Part shown: piece by piece, positions 54,293 to 62,401 of the stretch
Layout of the letters: every line of letters begins with the position of its first letter
Numbering within the stretch: the first letter of the stretch is position 1
NCBI RefSeq assembly: GCF_900177725.1
Contig: NZ_FXAT01000019.1
Coordinates: 57,339 to 121,338 of the forward strand
Source: Paraburkholderia susongensis
Lineage (GTDB): Bacteria > Pseudomonadota > Gammaproteobacteria > Burkholderiales > Burkholderiaceae
DNA: 64,000 nt
Direction: 5' to 3'
Position numbers and translations under genes: made by a program
Notes under the pieces: model-generated
The model's database searches: none
The model's input: only the letters and a program-made list of their open reading frames with translations
What the model was told of the DNA's origin: nothing

Positions 54293-55441
54293 CTATTGAA
54301 ACAAGGCTGCGATTGCCATGCTGTAGGTGCGGACGTTCTCGTCTGACTCCGGGTCTAGTGTCTGCAAAAATCTGTTTGCGGTATGGCGATAGTCATCGAG
54401 ATTTGCATCGTGCTCGGAAAACGCCCGGAGCAATGCGGCGCCGCCGGTCTCGCAATCGAAATCGCTGTATCGGTAGCCGCAATTGCCAATCAGATGTGAG
54501 TTGTGAATCAATGGGTAGCCTCCATAAAGCGCCTCGTAATACACGTAGTTCTGCGCATTTTCCCAATGATGGCTGACGATCGCATCGACATTCGGTGCTA
54601 CAACCTGACAAAATGGAAAGCGCCCTTCGAACGACGCGAGACCATGGTTGACGATATCGAGACTCCGCGCGAACCCGTTGAAAGTGGCGCGATCCTTCAT
54701 ATGGAACGTGTTGTAGGCCCATACGTGTTCGATCACATCCGGGTTTTCCCGATGTGCAGCTTCGCAGCTCAAAAGCGGAATAAAGCTGGTCTTCACCATG
54801 CATATGTTGGGTTCAAAAATTCCGACGCGCCAACGCTGCCGATGAGGCTTATATCCGAAGCTTGTCCCGTCGGGGAGGCGTTCCGTTTCGCGCCGCAGGA
54901 CCAATGGACTCCAAAGATGAGGGACAAGCCGGACGGGCGCCCTGAACGTACTACGAAAGTACGGCACACAGCTGTTCTCGTATTCGGGGATAGTCCATAC
55001 TTCGTCATAAGGTGCTCCGCTAATAAGCAATCCGTGGGACAGGTCGAACACCATGCGTTCAATGTCGATGACGTAGTCGTTGCCGACCCGCATGGAAACG
55101 ACTTTCCCGCCTTTGTCACGGAACGGGATAATCCAGTTGCGGTCGAGTTGGGCGCTCATTTCGATCATCAGATCGAGCGTCGCCGCCGCCTCGTTCATGT
55201 CAATCACTGGTACCGGTGAATCAACCAGAAAATCCTTGGCATCAGCGGGCGTCCCATTTCCGCCGCCCGCTACCAGATACGTCGCACCTACGAGCGGCGA
55301 GCGCATCAACAGCATCACCAGAAAAATGCAGTTCTGGAAAATGCCGTTCTCCCACATGGACTGCTGCCCTTTCCGAACAAAGATGGACACACCCACTTTC
55401 AGCTTTTTGCCGTGCGCGAGTTTCTTCGATGCGGCGCTCAT
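54293..55441 (-). CDS. DUF2827 protein B
   Basis: 382 aa. It shares the family layout: KVGVSIFVRKGQQSMWENGI FQNCIFLVMLL, LDLMIEMSAQLD, EVWTIPEYENSCVPYFRSTF, VRLVPHLWSPLVL, VGIFEPNICMVKTSFIPLLS and VDAIVSHHWENAQNYVYYEA LYGGYPLIHNSHL. Its ATG overlaps the stop of gene C (ATGA at 55438-55441), so B and C are coupled. No signal peptide; cytoplasmic. Confidence 0.8.
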   Translation of the reverse strand: MSAASKKLAHGKKLKVGVSIFVRKGQQSMWENGIFQNCIFLVMLLMRSPLVGATYLVAGGGNGTPADAKDFLVDSPVPVIDMNEAAATLDLMIEMSAQLDRNWIIPFRDKGGKVVSMRVGNDYVIDIERMVFDLSHGLLISGAPYDEVWTIPEYENSCVPYFRSTFRAPVRLVPHLWSPLVLRRETERLPDGTSFGYKPHRQRWRVGIFEPNICMVKTSFIPLLSCEAAHRENPDVIEHVWAYNTFHMKDRATFNGFARSLDIVNHGLASFEGRFPFCQVVAPNVDAIVSHHWENAQNYVYYEALYGGYPLIHNSHLIGNCGYRYSDFDCETGGAALLRAFSEHDANLDDYRHTANRFLQTLDPESDENVRTYSMAIAALFQ

Positions 55442-56583
55442 GCGTAGCTACTCCTTTTCGATACCCTTGCACTCGAGCGAAGCATCATCAGGCGTTCCGC
55501 GTAGGCATCGAGATTGTGTTGCGCGAACGGGTCGATTGCCTGGAACACAGCCCTCGATCGATTCCGATACGTTTCGAGATTTTCATCGTGACTCTCGCGC
55601 GCAAAGCGCAACTTCTCTCCGCCTCGCGTCGCATCGAACCCCGGATAGTAGTAGCCGGCTCCAAATTCGTTAAGCCAGTCCGAATTGTGAATGAGTGGAT
55701 AATCTCCGTAGAGCGCGTCAAGATAACTATAATTTTGTTCGTTGATCCATTGATGCGAAACTACAGCATCGGCGTACTGCACCATGAAACCGACAATATC
55801 GTGCCGTCCGTGAAAGGTCGTTTTGTGGTGACGCACCAGATCAAGCGAATTGGCGAGATGCAGCAGCGTCGGGTGATCTTTCATGTGCAAAGTATTGAGA
55901 ACGTGCATTGCCTGAATGCTGGAAGGGTCAGCACGATAAGCCTCATCACATGCAAGCATGGAAATGACGGAAGTCTTTGCCACGGAAATATTCGGTTCCA
56001 TGATTGCGGTGCGTAACCCGTCGCGCTGCACTCCACACTTCCATCCGAATGAGTATCCGAGCGCTTCCACCTCGCGAATGCGTTCTTCCACAAATTGCGG
56101 AGCCCACAGATATGGAACGATATGCACCGGGCACCGATGCAACATACGCTGGAACTGGGTAAATACCCGATACTCGGGGAGCAACCAGATTTCGTCGCAA
56201 CGGTCAGGGCGCGAGAAGCAGCCCGGCTTTTCAAACACGGCAGCCTCCGCCAACCCCGCAAAAGGCTGGCCGCAACAGAGGTAAACCACCGTCTTTCCGC
56301 GCGCACGCATCAAATCAAGCCATTGCACGTCAAGCGCACCGGCCATTTCGATGATCACATCAACTTCGTCGGTAGCGTCTCGCATCGTCAAAACGCGCAG
56401 ACCAAGCGCCGACTGATCAACCTGGGATGGCATTACCCCCTGATCGCCAACGTCTATAAGAGAAACACGTTCAACAAAGGTCAAACGCTGCAAAAGCTGT
56501 GCCAGAAAAATGACATTCTGGCCAAGTCCATTTTGCCATATATTTTGACTTTGATGCGTAAGAACCGAAATGCCAATGCGCAT
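55438..56583 (-). CDS. DUF2827 protein C
   Basis: 381 aa, first gene of the leftward run. Marks: MRIGISVLTHQSQNIWQNGL GQNVIFLAQLL, DVIIEMAGALD, EIWLLPEYRVFTQFQRMLHR, VHIVPYLWAPQFV, TAIMEPNISVAKTSVISMLA and ADAVVSHQWINEQNYSYLDA LYGDYPLIHNSDW. Closer to B than to A. The promoter of the run should lie in 56584-56858, which also precedes nothing on the other strand. Confidence 0.8.
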   Translation of the reverse strand: MRIGISVLTHQSQNIWQNGLGQNVIFLAQLLQRLTFVERVSLIDVGDQGVMPSQVDQSALGLRVLTMRDATDEVDVIIEMAGALDVQWLDLMRARGKTVVYLCCGQPFAGLAEAAVFEKPGCFSRPDRCDEIWLLPEYRVFTQFQRMLHRCPVHIVPYLWAPQFVEERIREVEALGYSFGWKCGVQRDGLRTAIMEPNISVAKTSVISMLACDEAYRADPSSIQAMHVLNTLHMKDHPTLLHLANSLDLVRHHKTTFHGRHDIVGFMVQYADAVVSHQWINEQNYSYLDALYGDYPLIHNSDWLNEFGAGYYYPGFDATRGGEKLRFARESHDENLETYRNRSRAVFQAIDPFAQHNLDAYAERLMMLRSSARVSKRSSYA

Positions 56584-56858
56584 TTTTTGTACAAACCCCG
56601 ATGAACGATGCTTTTGCCCGCGTGACGATAAAGCATCAAATTATCGCCCGCAACTGCCACCTTATTTGACAGGCCCCGTCATGCCCAGAATTATGCTAGA
56701 TAAATTGGAATTGACGTGCGTCAACAATTGTGAATTGACGATTTCATCCAACGTACACCCGGCCTCGTGGACACCTGATTGAATTGTCTAAGGACTGTTT
56801 CTGCCGCATTCCCCCGCCACGCGCGCGCTCCAGCCGGGGCTTCCTGCAATAATGCCGA

Positions 56859-57812
56859 TCAGGCCAGCACAGCGTGCTCGTCATCAGGCTCGACCGGGAA
56901 TGCCGCCCCGAAATTTTTAAAATCCTGAAGAAAAATTTCTAATATTAGAGCGGATGCTGCAGTGGGAATTTTTCCATTCCTTTGAAAAATTCCAGCGTGC
57001 AAATCAGGCAGAGTTTCATTAATCGGAATTTGTACGAGTCCATAGCGTCTGAAAGTGATTTCTGACATTTTTTTAATAAATATTCCCACCACATCAAATG
57101 CCTCGAAGAGCTCAAGCGCGACGGCATTGGATCGGCAGCGAATAGTGCGTTTCGGAATGCCCAGACCATAGTGCGAGAGATCCTGTTCGATTAGGGGCGT
57201 CACGGTGTCATCTTCGGTGGCCGGAAAAATCCATTCTGCTTCATTTAATTCCCTGATAGATGTGACATGCGCAAGCGGATGCCTGGCTCTGCAGCCGAGA
57301 ATCAACGGAAACTTCACATCCACCAGCTGCTCGATATCGTCAGGAGGGGGCGAGAAATTGTATGGTGTTTGCATGGCCACGAAGTCGAACCTCCCTTCGC
57401 GTATTCCCTTTAGCAGATCGGCGCTATCAACGACTTCTGCAATGTTGATCTGCACCTGCGGCATCTTCTCCCTGAAACTCCTGAGAGTGCTGGGTAAAAT
57501 TACACTCGCAATCGCAGACGAAACAGCGATTGAAACGTTCCCAGCTTTCCCACTTTGCAGGCGAACCAATTCGTCTTTCAGTCGTTCAAGATCAGCAAGG
57601 ACTGCACGAGCTCGTTCAAGAAGCAGGGCACCCGCTTCTGTAACCGTCACACCTTTTGCGCTGCGCACCAGCAAAGGAGATCCGCAAATCGTTTCCAATT
57701 CACGTATGGTAGTTGATACCGCTGGCTGTGACACACCCAAAGCCAGCGCACCCCGGTGAATACTCCGGCACTCGACTACCGTAACGAATGTGCGTAGTTG
57801 ATTTAGCTTCAT
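56859..57812 (-). CDS. LysR-type transcriptional regulator
   Basis: 317 aa from the ATG that gives MKLNQLRTFVTVVECRSIHR; the frame from 57908 adds 32 residues before a normal LysR start. The winged helix-turn-helix (ALALGVSQPAVSTTIRELET, LLVRSAKGVTVTEAGALLLE) is followed by a linker helix and a substrate-binding domain (VSIAVSSAIASVILPSTLRS FREKMPQVQI, FDFVAMQTPYNFSP, VKFPLILGCRARHPLAHV). It resembles Cbl/TsaR-type members in layout; the ligand is unknown. It is read in the same direction as the DUF2827 run. Confidence 0.92.
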   Translation of the reverse strand: MKLNQLRTFVTVVECRSIHRGALALGVSQPAVSTTIRELETICGSPLLVRSAKGVTVTEAGALLLERARAVLADLERLKDELVRLQSGKAGNVSIAVSSAIASVILPSTLRSFREKMPQVQINIAEVVDSADLLKGIREGRFDFVAMQTPYNFSPPPDDIEQLVDVKFPLILGCRARHPLAHVTSIRELNEAEWIFPATEDDTVTPLIEQDLSHYGLGIPKRTIRCRSNAVALELFEAFDVVGIFIKKMSEITFRRYGLVQIPINETLPDLHAGIFQRNGKIPTAASALILEIFLQDFKNFGAAFPVEPDDEHAVLA

Positions 57813-58213
57813 AAATGAATGTGGGGACTCTACGTACCGCCTCCGGTGATTCCACCCGCTACATTGGCAAATCTGCTGTTGTCCGGTTGCCTCGAACAAA
57901 TCAACCACCGCTGCATGTACACGGAGCGCGGCACACGCGTTATCACCGCTCGAATCATAAAAAAACGTTATTCCTGTAGTAATTTTCTTATCATTGATTT
58001 ACCTATCTCAATTTGTCTAAGATACAAACATCGCTTTGACCGTATACCAAATGGGTAGTGAGTTGATTTCAATTTTCTAGCGGGTTTTCGACCGTCATGA
58101 CTGGATTGCGAGATCATCACCGCCCACGGGACACCCGGTCACGTAAAGACCGATCACGCTTGCGGCTCCTGGGGCGTCCGGTCTCTGGACAACCAAACAA
58201 GGCAAGAAGACTC
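57813..58213. other. Divergent promoter region
   Basis: Lies between the LysR gene (-) and the second response regulator (+). It is AT-rich around 57950-58080 and should hold both promoters; no exact sites were assigned. Confidence 0.4.
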
Positions 58214-58900
58214 ATGCGCATTCTGGTGGTTGAAGATGATCCTGCTCATAGTGCCGCCGTCGAAAAAGCACTGGACGGAACCGGTTATGCCCTATTCAAT
58301 GTCATTGATGGCGCACAGGCAGTTCGATTCCTGACGACGAACGTGGTCGATCTGGTCATACTTGACTGGCAGATGCCCAAAATGAGTGGCTTCGAGGTAC
58401 TGCACTGGATACGAGCCCAACTCGGCGCCCAGCCTCCTGTTTTGTTTCTTACCAGCAAGGTTCTCGAAGTGGACATCGTGCTTGCCCTAGAGGCAGGAGC
58501 CGATGAATACGTCGTAAAACCTTTCCGCCTCAATGAGTTGGCCGCACGGGTCAAAGCACTGCTTCGGCGAAGCAAAATCGACGGTAACGGCACAGATGCG
58601 ATTTGTATCGGTGGATATACGCTTGATCTAAACCACCGCGTGCTTTCCTTCAGCGATACACCGATAGATCTGACCGCTAAGGAATTTGAACTCGTCGCAC
58701 TCCTGTTCAACAACGTTGGGCGAACTATCTCGCGCGATATGCTCGCGAAACTGGCGTGGGGGCGTGAGCTGGACATTTCTTCCCGCACAATCGATACACA
58801 TATCTATCGGATACGGCATAAGCTTTCTCTCAGCTCAGGGAGCGGTCTTCGACTCACCACGGTGTACACGCATGGATACAGGCTGGATGAAGTGAGATGA
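58214..58900 (+). CDS. OmpR/PhoB-type response regulator, copy 2
   Basis: 228 aa from ATG 58214 (MRILVVEDDPAHSAAVEKAL); the frame from 58097 adds a basic, unlikely N-terminus. The receiver has Asp51 (LVILDWQMPKMSG), Thr80 and Lys102 (DEYVVKP). The winged helix is ELVALLFNNVGRTISRDMLA, SSRTIDTHIYRIRHKLSLS, YTHGYRLDEV. It shares length, spacing and the R-T-[IM]-D-T-H motif with the regulator at 49118. No kinase is adjacent. Confidence 0.92.
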   Translation: MRILVVEDDPAHSAAVEKALDGTGYALFNVIDGAQAVRFLTTNVVDLVILDWQMPKMSGFEVLHWIRAQLGAQPPVLFLTSKVLEVDIVLALEAGADEYVVKPFRLNELAARVKALLRRSKIDGNGTDAICIGGYTLDLNHRVLSFSDTPIDLTAKEFELVALLFNNVGRTISRDMLAKLAWGRELDISSRTIDTHIYRIRHKLSLSSGSGLRLTTVYTHGYRLDEVR

Positions 58901-59657
58901 TTTCTACTGCCAACACTTGCAACCGGCGCCGTCGAACTCCCTGAATTTCTGATGGCCGGTTTTTCATTGCAGTGGCAAATTTTTTGGAAGTCTCCCTAAC
59001 CCGCTTATCCATACCGACCCAGACAACAGACATTTTCGACGACCGCGTCGACCAAGTACCGAAATCACGATTTGCCGCTCCGGGGGCAGGAAATGAAGCT
59101 TTAATCAGATCACCTCGCATAGGCGCGAGAAGCCAGCCATCGCGAAGAGGAATGCCTAACTACTGAGCATTCAAATGTCGCGATAGTTCTTGCGGACCTT
59201 TCCACAATAAGTGGATGTACTTACCAAGCATTCCTGCGCTAACGTCGACTCTCGTCGAAGGCGCGCCCTGCTCTAATCCGGCACAGTTCTCAGGTGCCAT
59301 GGTATTTTCTTTCATGCCCGCCGGCCATTTCGCCACGGGCGCAAAGACTTGCCGTCAGCAAGCTGTGTCATTCTCGCCAACTAGCGGAGATAACGGGGAA
59401 GAGTCGATTATCCGCACACCTCGATTCGCCAAACGACCGGCGCAACCGGAACACATGCGCGCGTATCTTCTCCGATGACTCCGCCGGCCACGGGTTAGAT
59501 ACTGCCCGAGGGTCGCCAGAGGAATTGCGAATATTTGTGAATGAGGCCGGTGCGTATGGCGCGTCGCTTCAGGTACCAGGCATTTTGACAACCGGCTCCG
59601 CCGATAAATTCAACACGAGCGCCGTGCAGGGCAGCATCAATGACTGGAAGGAGACCC
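58901..59657. other. Long gap before the DUF2844 gene
   Basis: No supported gene; frames at 58972-59166 and 59215-59478 show no family features. A weak ACCGGC/GCCGGT pair (58922-58927 and 58955-58960) followed by four T may end the regulator transcript. The promoter of the DUF2844/DUF3443 pair is expected toward the right end. Confidence 0.35.
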
Positions 59658-60125
59658 ATGAAACCCGCCATATCGTTAGCCATGACGATCGCCGCCACGC
59701 TCACTATCAGCATCGATACTCGTGCTGAGCTGGGCGGAGCTCCAAGCTGGCCGGACCATTCATCCGTGGGAATCTCAATACTTGCCCAACAAGCCCCTCT
59801 TGCCGCGAAGTACACGCTGAGCGAAACCAAACTGCGGTCAGGTACGGTCGTCCGGGAGTATGTAGGCCAAGACGGTGTAGTTTTCGCCGTCGTATGGCAC
59901 GGACCGCAAATGGCGCCCCTGAACAAGCTCCTCGGAGCTTACTTTCCGCCCTATATCGACGGTCTCAATGAGGTGCACAGAGCGCGCGGTGGAGGCAACG
60001 GCGCCGCGATCGTTAGACAACCAGGACTCATCGTGCAGACTGGAGGGCATATGGGTTCATTCGCGGGCAGAGCCTATCTGCCACAAGCGCTTCCTCCGGG
60101 AACAGAACCTGACGACCTGCAATGA
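59658..60125 (+). CDS. DUF2844 exported protein
   Basis: 155 aa from ATG 59658, preceded by AAGGAG at a good distance. The signal peptide is MKPAISLAMTIAATLTISID TRA. The mature part shows the DUF2844 pattern: ELGGAPSWP, KYTLSETKLRSGTVVREYVG, QDGVVFAVVWHGPQMAPLNK, LLGAYFPPYIDG and FAGRAYLPQALPPGTEPDDL. It is probably periplasmic or outer-membrane associated; function unknown. In Burkholderiaceae it is regularly followed by DUF3443, as here, with ATGA overlap. Confidence 0.88.
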   Translation: MKPAISLAMTIAATLTISIDTRAELGGAPSWPDHSSVGISILAQQAPLAAKYTLSETKLRSGTVVREYVGQDGVVFAVVWHGPQMAPLNKLLGAYFPPYIDGLNEVHRARGGGNGAAIVRQPGLIVQTGGHMGSFAGRAYLPQALPPGTEPDDLQ

Positions 60126-61486
60126 AGGGATCGGTCATGAAAACGACGTTTAATCGATTGGTTGCTTACGTGCTACTTTCTCTACTGGCGGCTTGTGGAG
60201 GCGGCGGTGGTACAGGTTCGAGCAGTACAGCCGCTCCCTCCTCCGCGTCACAGCCCACGGTTGCGCCGGAAAGCACACCGGCCAGCAGTCCGGTGGCGGC
60301 AGCAAGCAGCCCGACAGCAAGTAGCAGTCCGATAGTTTCCGAAAATCCTACCGCTGTTCCAGTCGCTAACGCAGCCGCCAATGTCGTTCCCGTCGTCGTG
60401 GCGCCGGGCGCGTGGGGTGTACGCGACTATCCTATGGTAAGCGTCACGGTGTGCGCGCCTCAATCGAATGCAATGACAAATTGCTCGACAATCGACAACG
60501 TGCTGCTCGACACGGAATCGTTTGGATTGCGCCTGTTTGCAGCGGCGGTGCCTGCCGGAACATTGATGACCCTCACTCCGCAGCGTCAGGCGGTAACGGG
60601 AAGCCCGTTTCTCGAATGCGGCATATTCGGTAGTGGTTACTCGTGGGGCACGGTACGTAATGCCGATATAAGGCTTTCGGGGGAAGTGGCTCAGAACGTG
60701 CCTATTCAGCTGATGAGCGATCCGTCACTGCTTCAGCCAGCCCCTATGGATTGTCAACAGAATACGGCACTTTCGACACCGTCCGTGTTTGGAGCGAATG
60801 GAATTCTCGGTGTAGGTGTGAGCCCGCGCGACTGCGGCCAGCAGTGCGCGAACGACGCTATTGAGGGGTTCTACTACACCTGCAACGGCACAACGTGCAG
60901 CGCGGCGGCTGTGCCGCTAAATCAGCAGATCGCCAACCCCGTTCAGTTCTTTAGTACCGACAATAACGGCGTTGTGGTCGAGTTTCCGCCCGTCGCAGCC
61001 GACGGCGCACTTTCCGTAAATGGAGCGCTGGTTTTTGGCATCGATACGCAGTCAAACAATATACTTGCCGGAAGTGGCGCAGTGGTATTGACGACGAATA
61101 CCTATGGCGACTTCAATGCGACATATAAGGGGACGACGTTCGGCGGGAGTGCTTTCATCGACTCTGGCTCAACGGACCTGTATTTCAACGACCCGGACAT
61201 CGCAATGAATGGGCTGCTGTTCTATATCCCTTCGTCCACCGTGTCGCGATCCGTCACGATTAGCGGATATAACCTGGCCTCCGCAAACATCGAGTTCAAC
61301 ATTGCTAACGCAGTTTCCCTGCTTGCAACAGGTAACTTTGCATTCAACGACATCGGACATTACTTGCCATTCCAGTTTGATCTAGGCTTGCCATTCTTCT
61401 TTGGGCGACATGTGTATTACGGAATCGCGGCCTCGTCGTCAGGGAACGGGACGACCGGTCCGTACGTAGCATTTACATCGAGCTGA
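60122..61486 (+). CDS. DUF3443 lipoprotein, aspartic-protease-like fold
   Basis: 454 aa from ATG 60122 (overlaps DUF2844); ATG 60137 (MKTTFNRLVAYVLLSLLAAC) gives the cleaner signal and is an alternative. The lipobox LLAAC is followed by GGGGG and a long Ser/Pro/Ala linker to about residue 90. The domain then carries two D-[TS]-[EG]-S-type motifs, DNVLLDTESFGLRLFA and GSAFIDSGSTDLYFND, at the places expected for a pepsin/retropepsin-like pair. The first has Glu instead of Gly after D-T, so protease activity is uncertain. Several Cys pairs suggest disulfides. It is anchored outside the cytoplasm. Confidence 0.88.
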   Translation: MKGSVMKTTFNRLVAYVLLSLLAACGGGGGTGSSSTAAPSSASQPTVAPESTPASSPVAAASSPTASSSPIVSENPTAVPVANAAANVVPVVVAPGAWGVRDYPMVSVTVCAPQSNAMTNCSTIDNVLLDTESFGLRLFAAAVPAGTLMTLTPQRQAVTGSPFLECGIFGSGYSWGTVRNADIRLSGEVAQNVPIQLMSDPSLLQPAPMDCQQNTALSTPSVFGANGILGVGVSPRDCGQQCANDAIEGFYYTCNGTTCSAAAVPLNQQIANPVQFFSTDNNGVVVEFPPVAADGALSVNGALVFGIDTQSNNILAGSGAVVLTTNTYGDFNATYKGTTFGGSAFIDSGSTDLYFNDPDIAMNGLLFYIPSSTVSRSVTISGYNLASANIEFNIANAVSLLATGNFAFNDIGHYLPFQFDLGLPFFFGRHVYYGIAASSSGNGTTGPYVAFTSS

Positions 61487-61557
61487 GAGCCGGCGGGCTT
61501 TGTCCACGAATCGCAGCCAGGCGGCGCAGGCACACGCGCCGAGTCTGTATATCCCTC

Positions 61558-61591
61558 CCCGTTGCGTCGTGCCGAGGCGCGACGCAACGGG
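61558..61591. terminator. Hairpin between convergent genes
   Basis: A 12-bp perfect stem, CCCGTTGCGTCG (61558-61569) with its complement at 61580-61591 and a 10-base loop. It lies between DUF3443 (+) and the OmpA-like gene (-), so it could serve both. There is no T-run on either side. Confidence 0.5.
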
Positions 61592-61627
61592 TGAAATCAT
61601 CGCAGTACGCCTGCGTGGCTTACTCGT

Positions 61628-62329
61628 TTATTCCGCTTTCAGAACAACCTCCACGCGCCGGTTCTGCTCTCTACCTGCCGCAGTCGAATTCGACGCGACC
61701 GGATCCGCTGACCCGAAGCCTCGTATCCGATAGTGCTCCGCCCGGAGGCCGCCGTCTCTCAGATACTTTGCGACAGCGTCGGCACGACGTTGAGACAGGT
61801 CAAGATTGCGTGCAGCCGAACCAGTCGAATCGGTATAGCCACTGACTGCGACCTCGGAGAATGACGTACCTCGGGCTTTCTCGAGAAATTGATCAAGTCG
61901 GCCCTGGGCTTGAGGCGTAAGCGTTGCCTGGTTCGTTCTGAAGTTTGCGCCGCCAGACAGATCCATTCGCATTGGAACAGTTACTGGAACTGGCGCCTTG
62001 GCCACTGGAACCGGCGCAGCAACAAGCGCAGGTTTCGCAGGCGGCTCACCGCACTGGAAAGTCAAGGCCCGCGGATCGCGGTTCGAGTCATCGCGCGTGC
62101 GCAAAGTATCGATTGCTTCGACAACCCGGACCGGCTGTTTGTCGCAGATTTGCTGAGCGACTTCCTGGCACGTATTGGTACTTTCAAAGATACCGGTACA
62201 TTCCACCCTATAGGTTTTGATGTTGTTGATCCTGTCAACCGTGTAAGCATTATGGGCTGGTCCAGATGCTGCCGTACAGCCGGCAAGCACGCTGACTGCG
62301 AGCAACCCTGCAAAGATGATCCTGATCAC
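61628..62329 (-). CDS. OmpA-family lipoprotein
   Basis: 233 aa. MIRIIFAGLLAVSVLAGC is a lipoprotein signal. A middle region with two Cys-containing stretches (VECTGIFESTNTCQEVAQQI) precedes a Pro/Val/Ala linker. The C-terminal OmpA domain is complete: NFRTNQATLTPQAQGRLDQF, EVAVSGYTDSTGSAARNLDL, SQRRADAVAKYLRDGGLRAE, GREQNRRVEVVL. It binds peptidoglycan from the outer membrane. It lies directly after the trimeric adhesin gene on the same strand, a pairing seen for adhesins in this group. Confidence 0.9.
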   Translation of the reverse strand: MIRIIFAGLLAVSVLAGCTAASGPAHNAYTVDRINNIKTYRVECTGIFESTNTCQEVAQQICDKQPVRVVEAIDTLRTRDDSNRDPRALTFQCGEPPAKPALVAAPVPVAKAPVPVTVPMRMDLSGGANFRTNQATLTPQAQGRLDQFLEKARGTSFSEVAVSGYTDSTGSAARNLDLSQRRADAVAKYLRDGGLRAEHYRIRGFGSADPVASNSTAAGREQNRRVEVVLKAE

Positions 62330-62368
62330 GTTAGTTCCTTGAAATTGATCGTGTGGAGAAGGCTTTGT

Positions 62369-62390
62369 GAGGAGGGGTTACCCCCTCCTC
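62369..62390 (-). terminator. GC hairpin after the adhesin gene
   Basis: GAGGAGGGG (62369-62377) and CCCCTCCTC (62382-62390) form a 9-bp stem with a four-base loop between the adhesin stop and the OmpA-like start. Without a T-run it may only partly terminate. Confidence 0.5.
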
Positions 62391-62401
62391 GTCAAGCGTG
62401 A

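Noticed and set aside
59215..59478. 87-aa + strand ORF before the DUF2844 gene
   Set aside because: No start signal and no coherent composition; the overlapping frame at 59294-59728 is equally unsupported.
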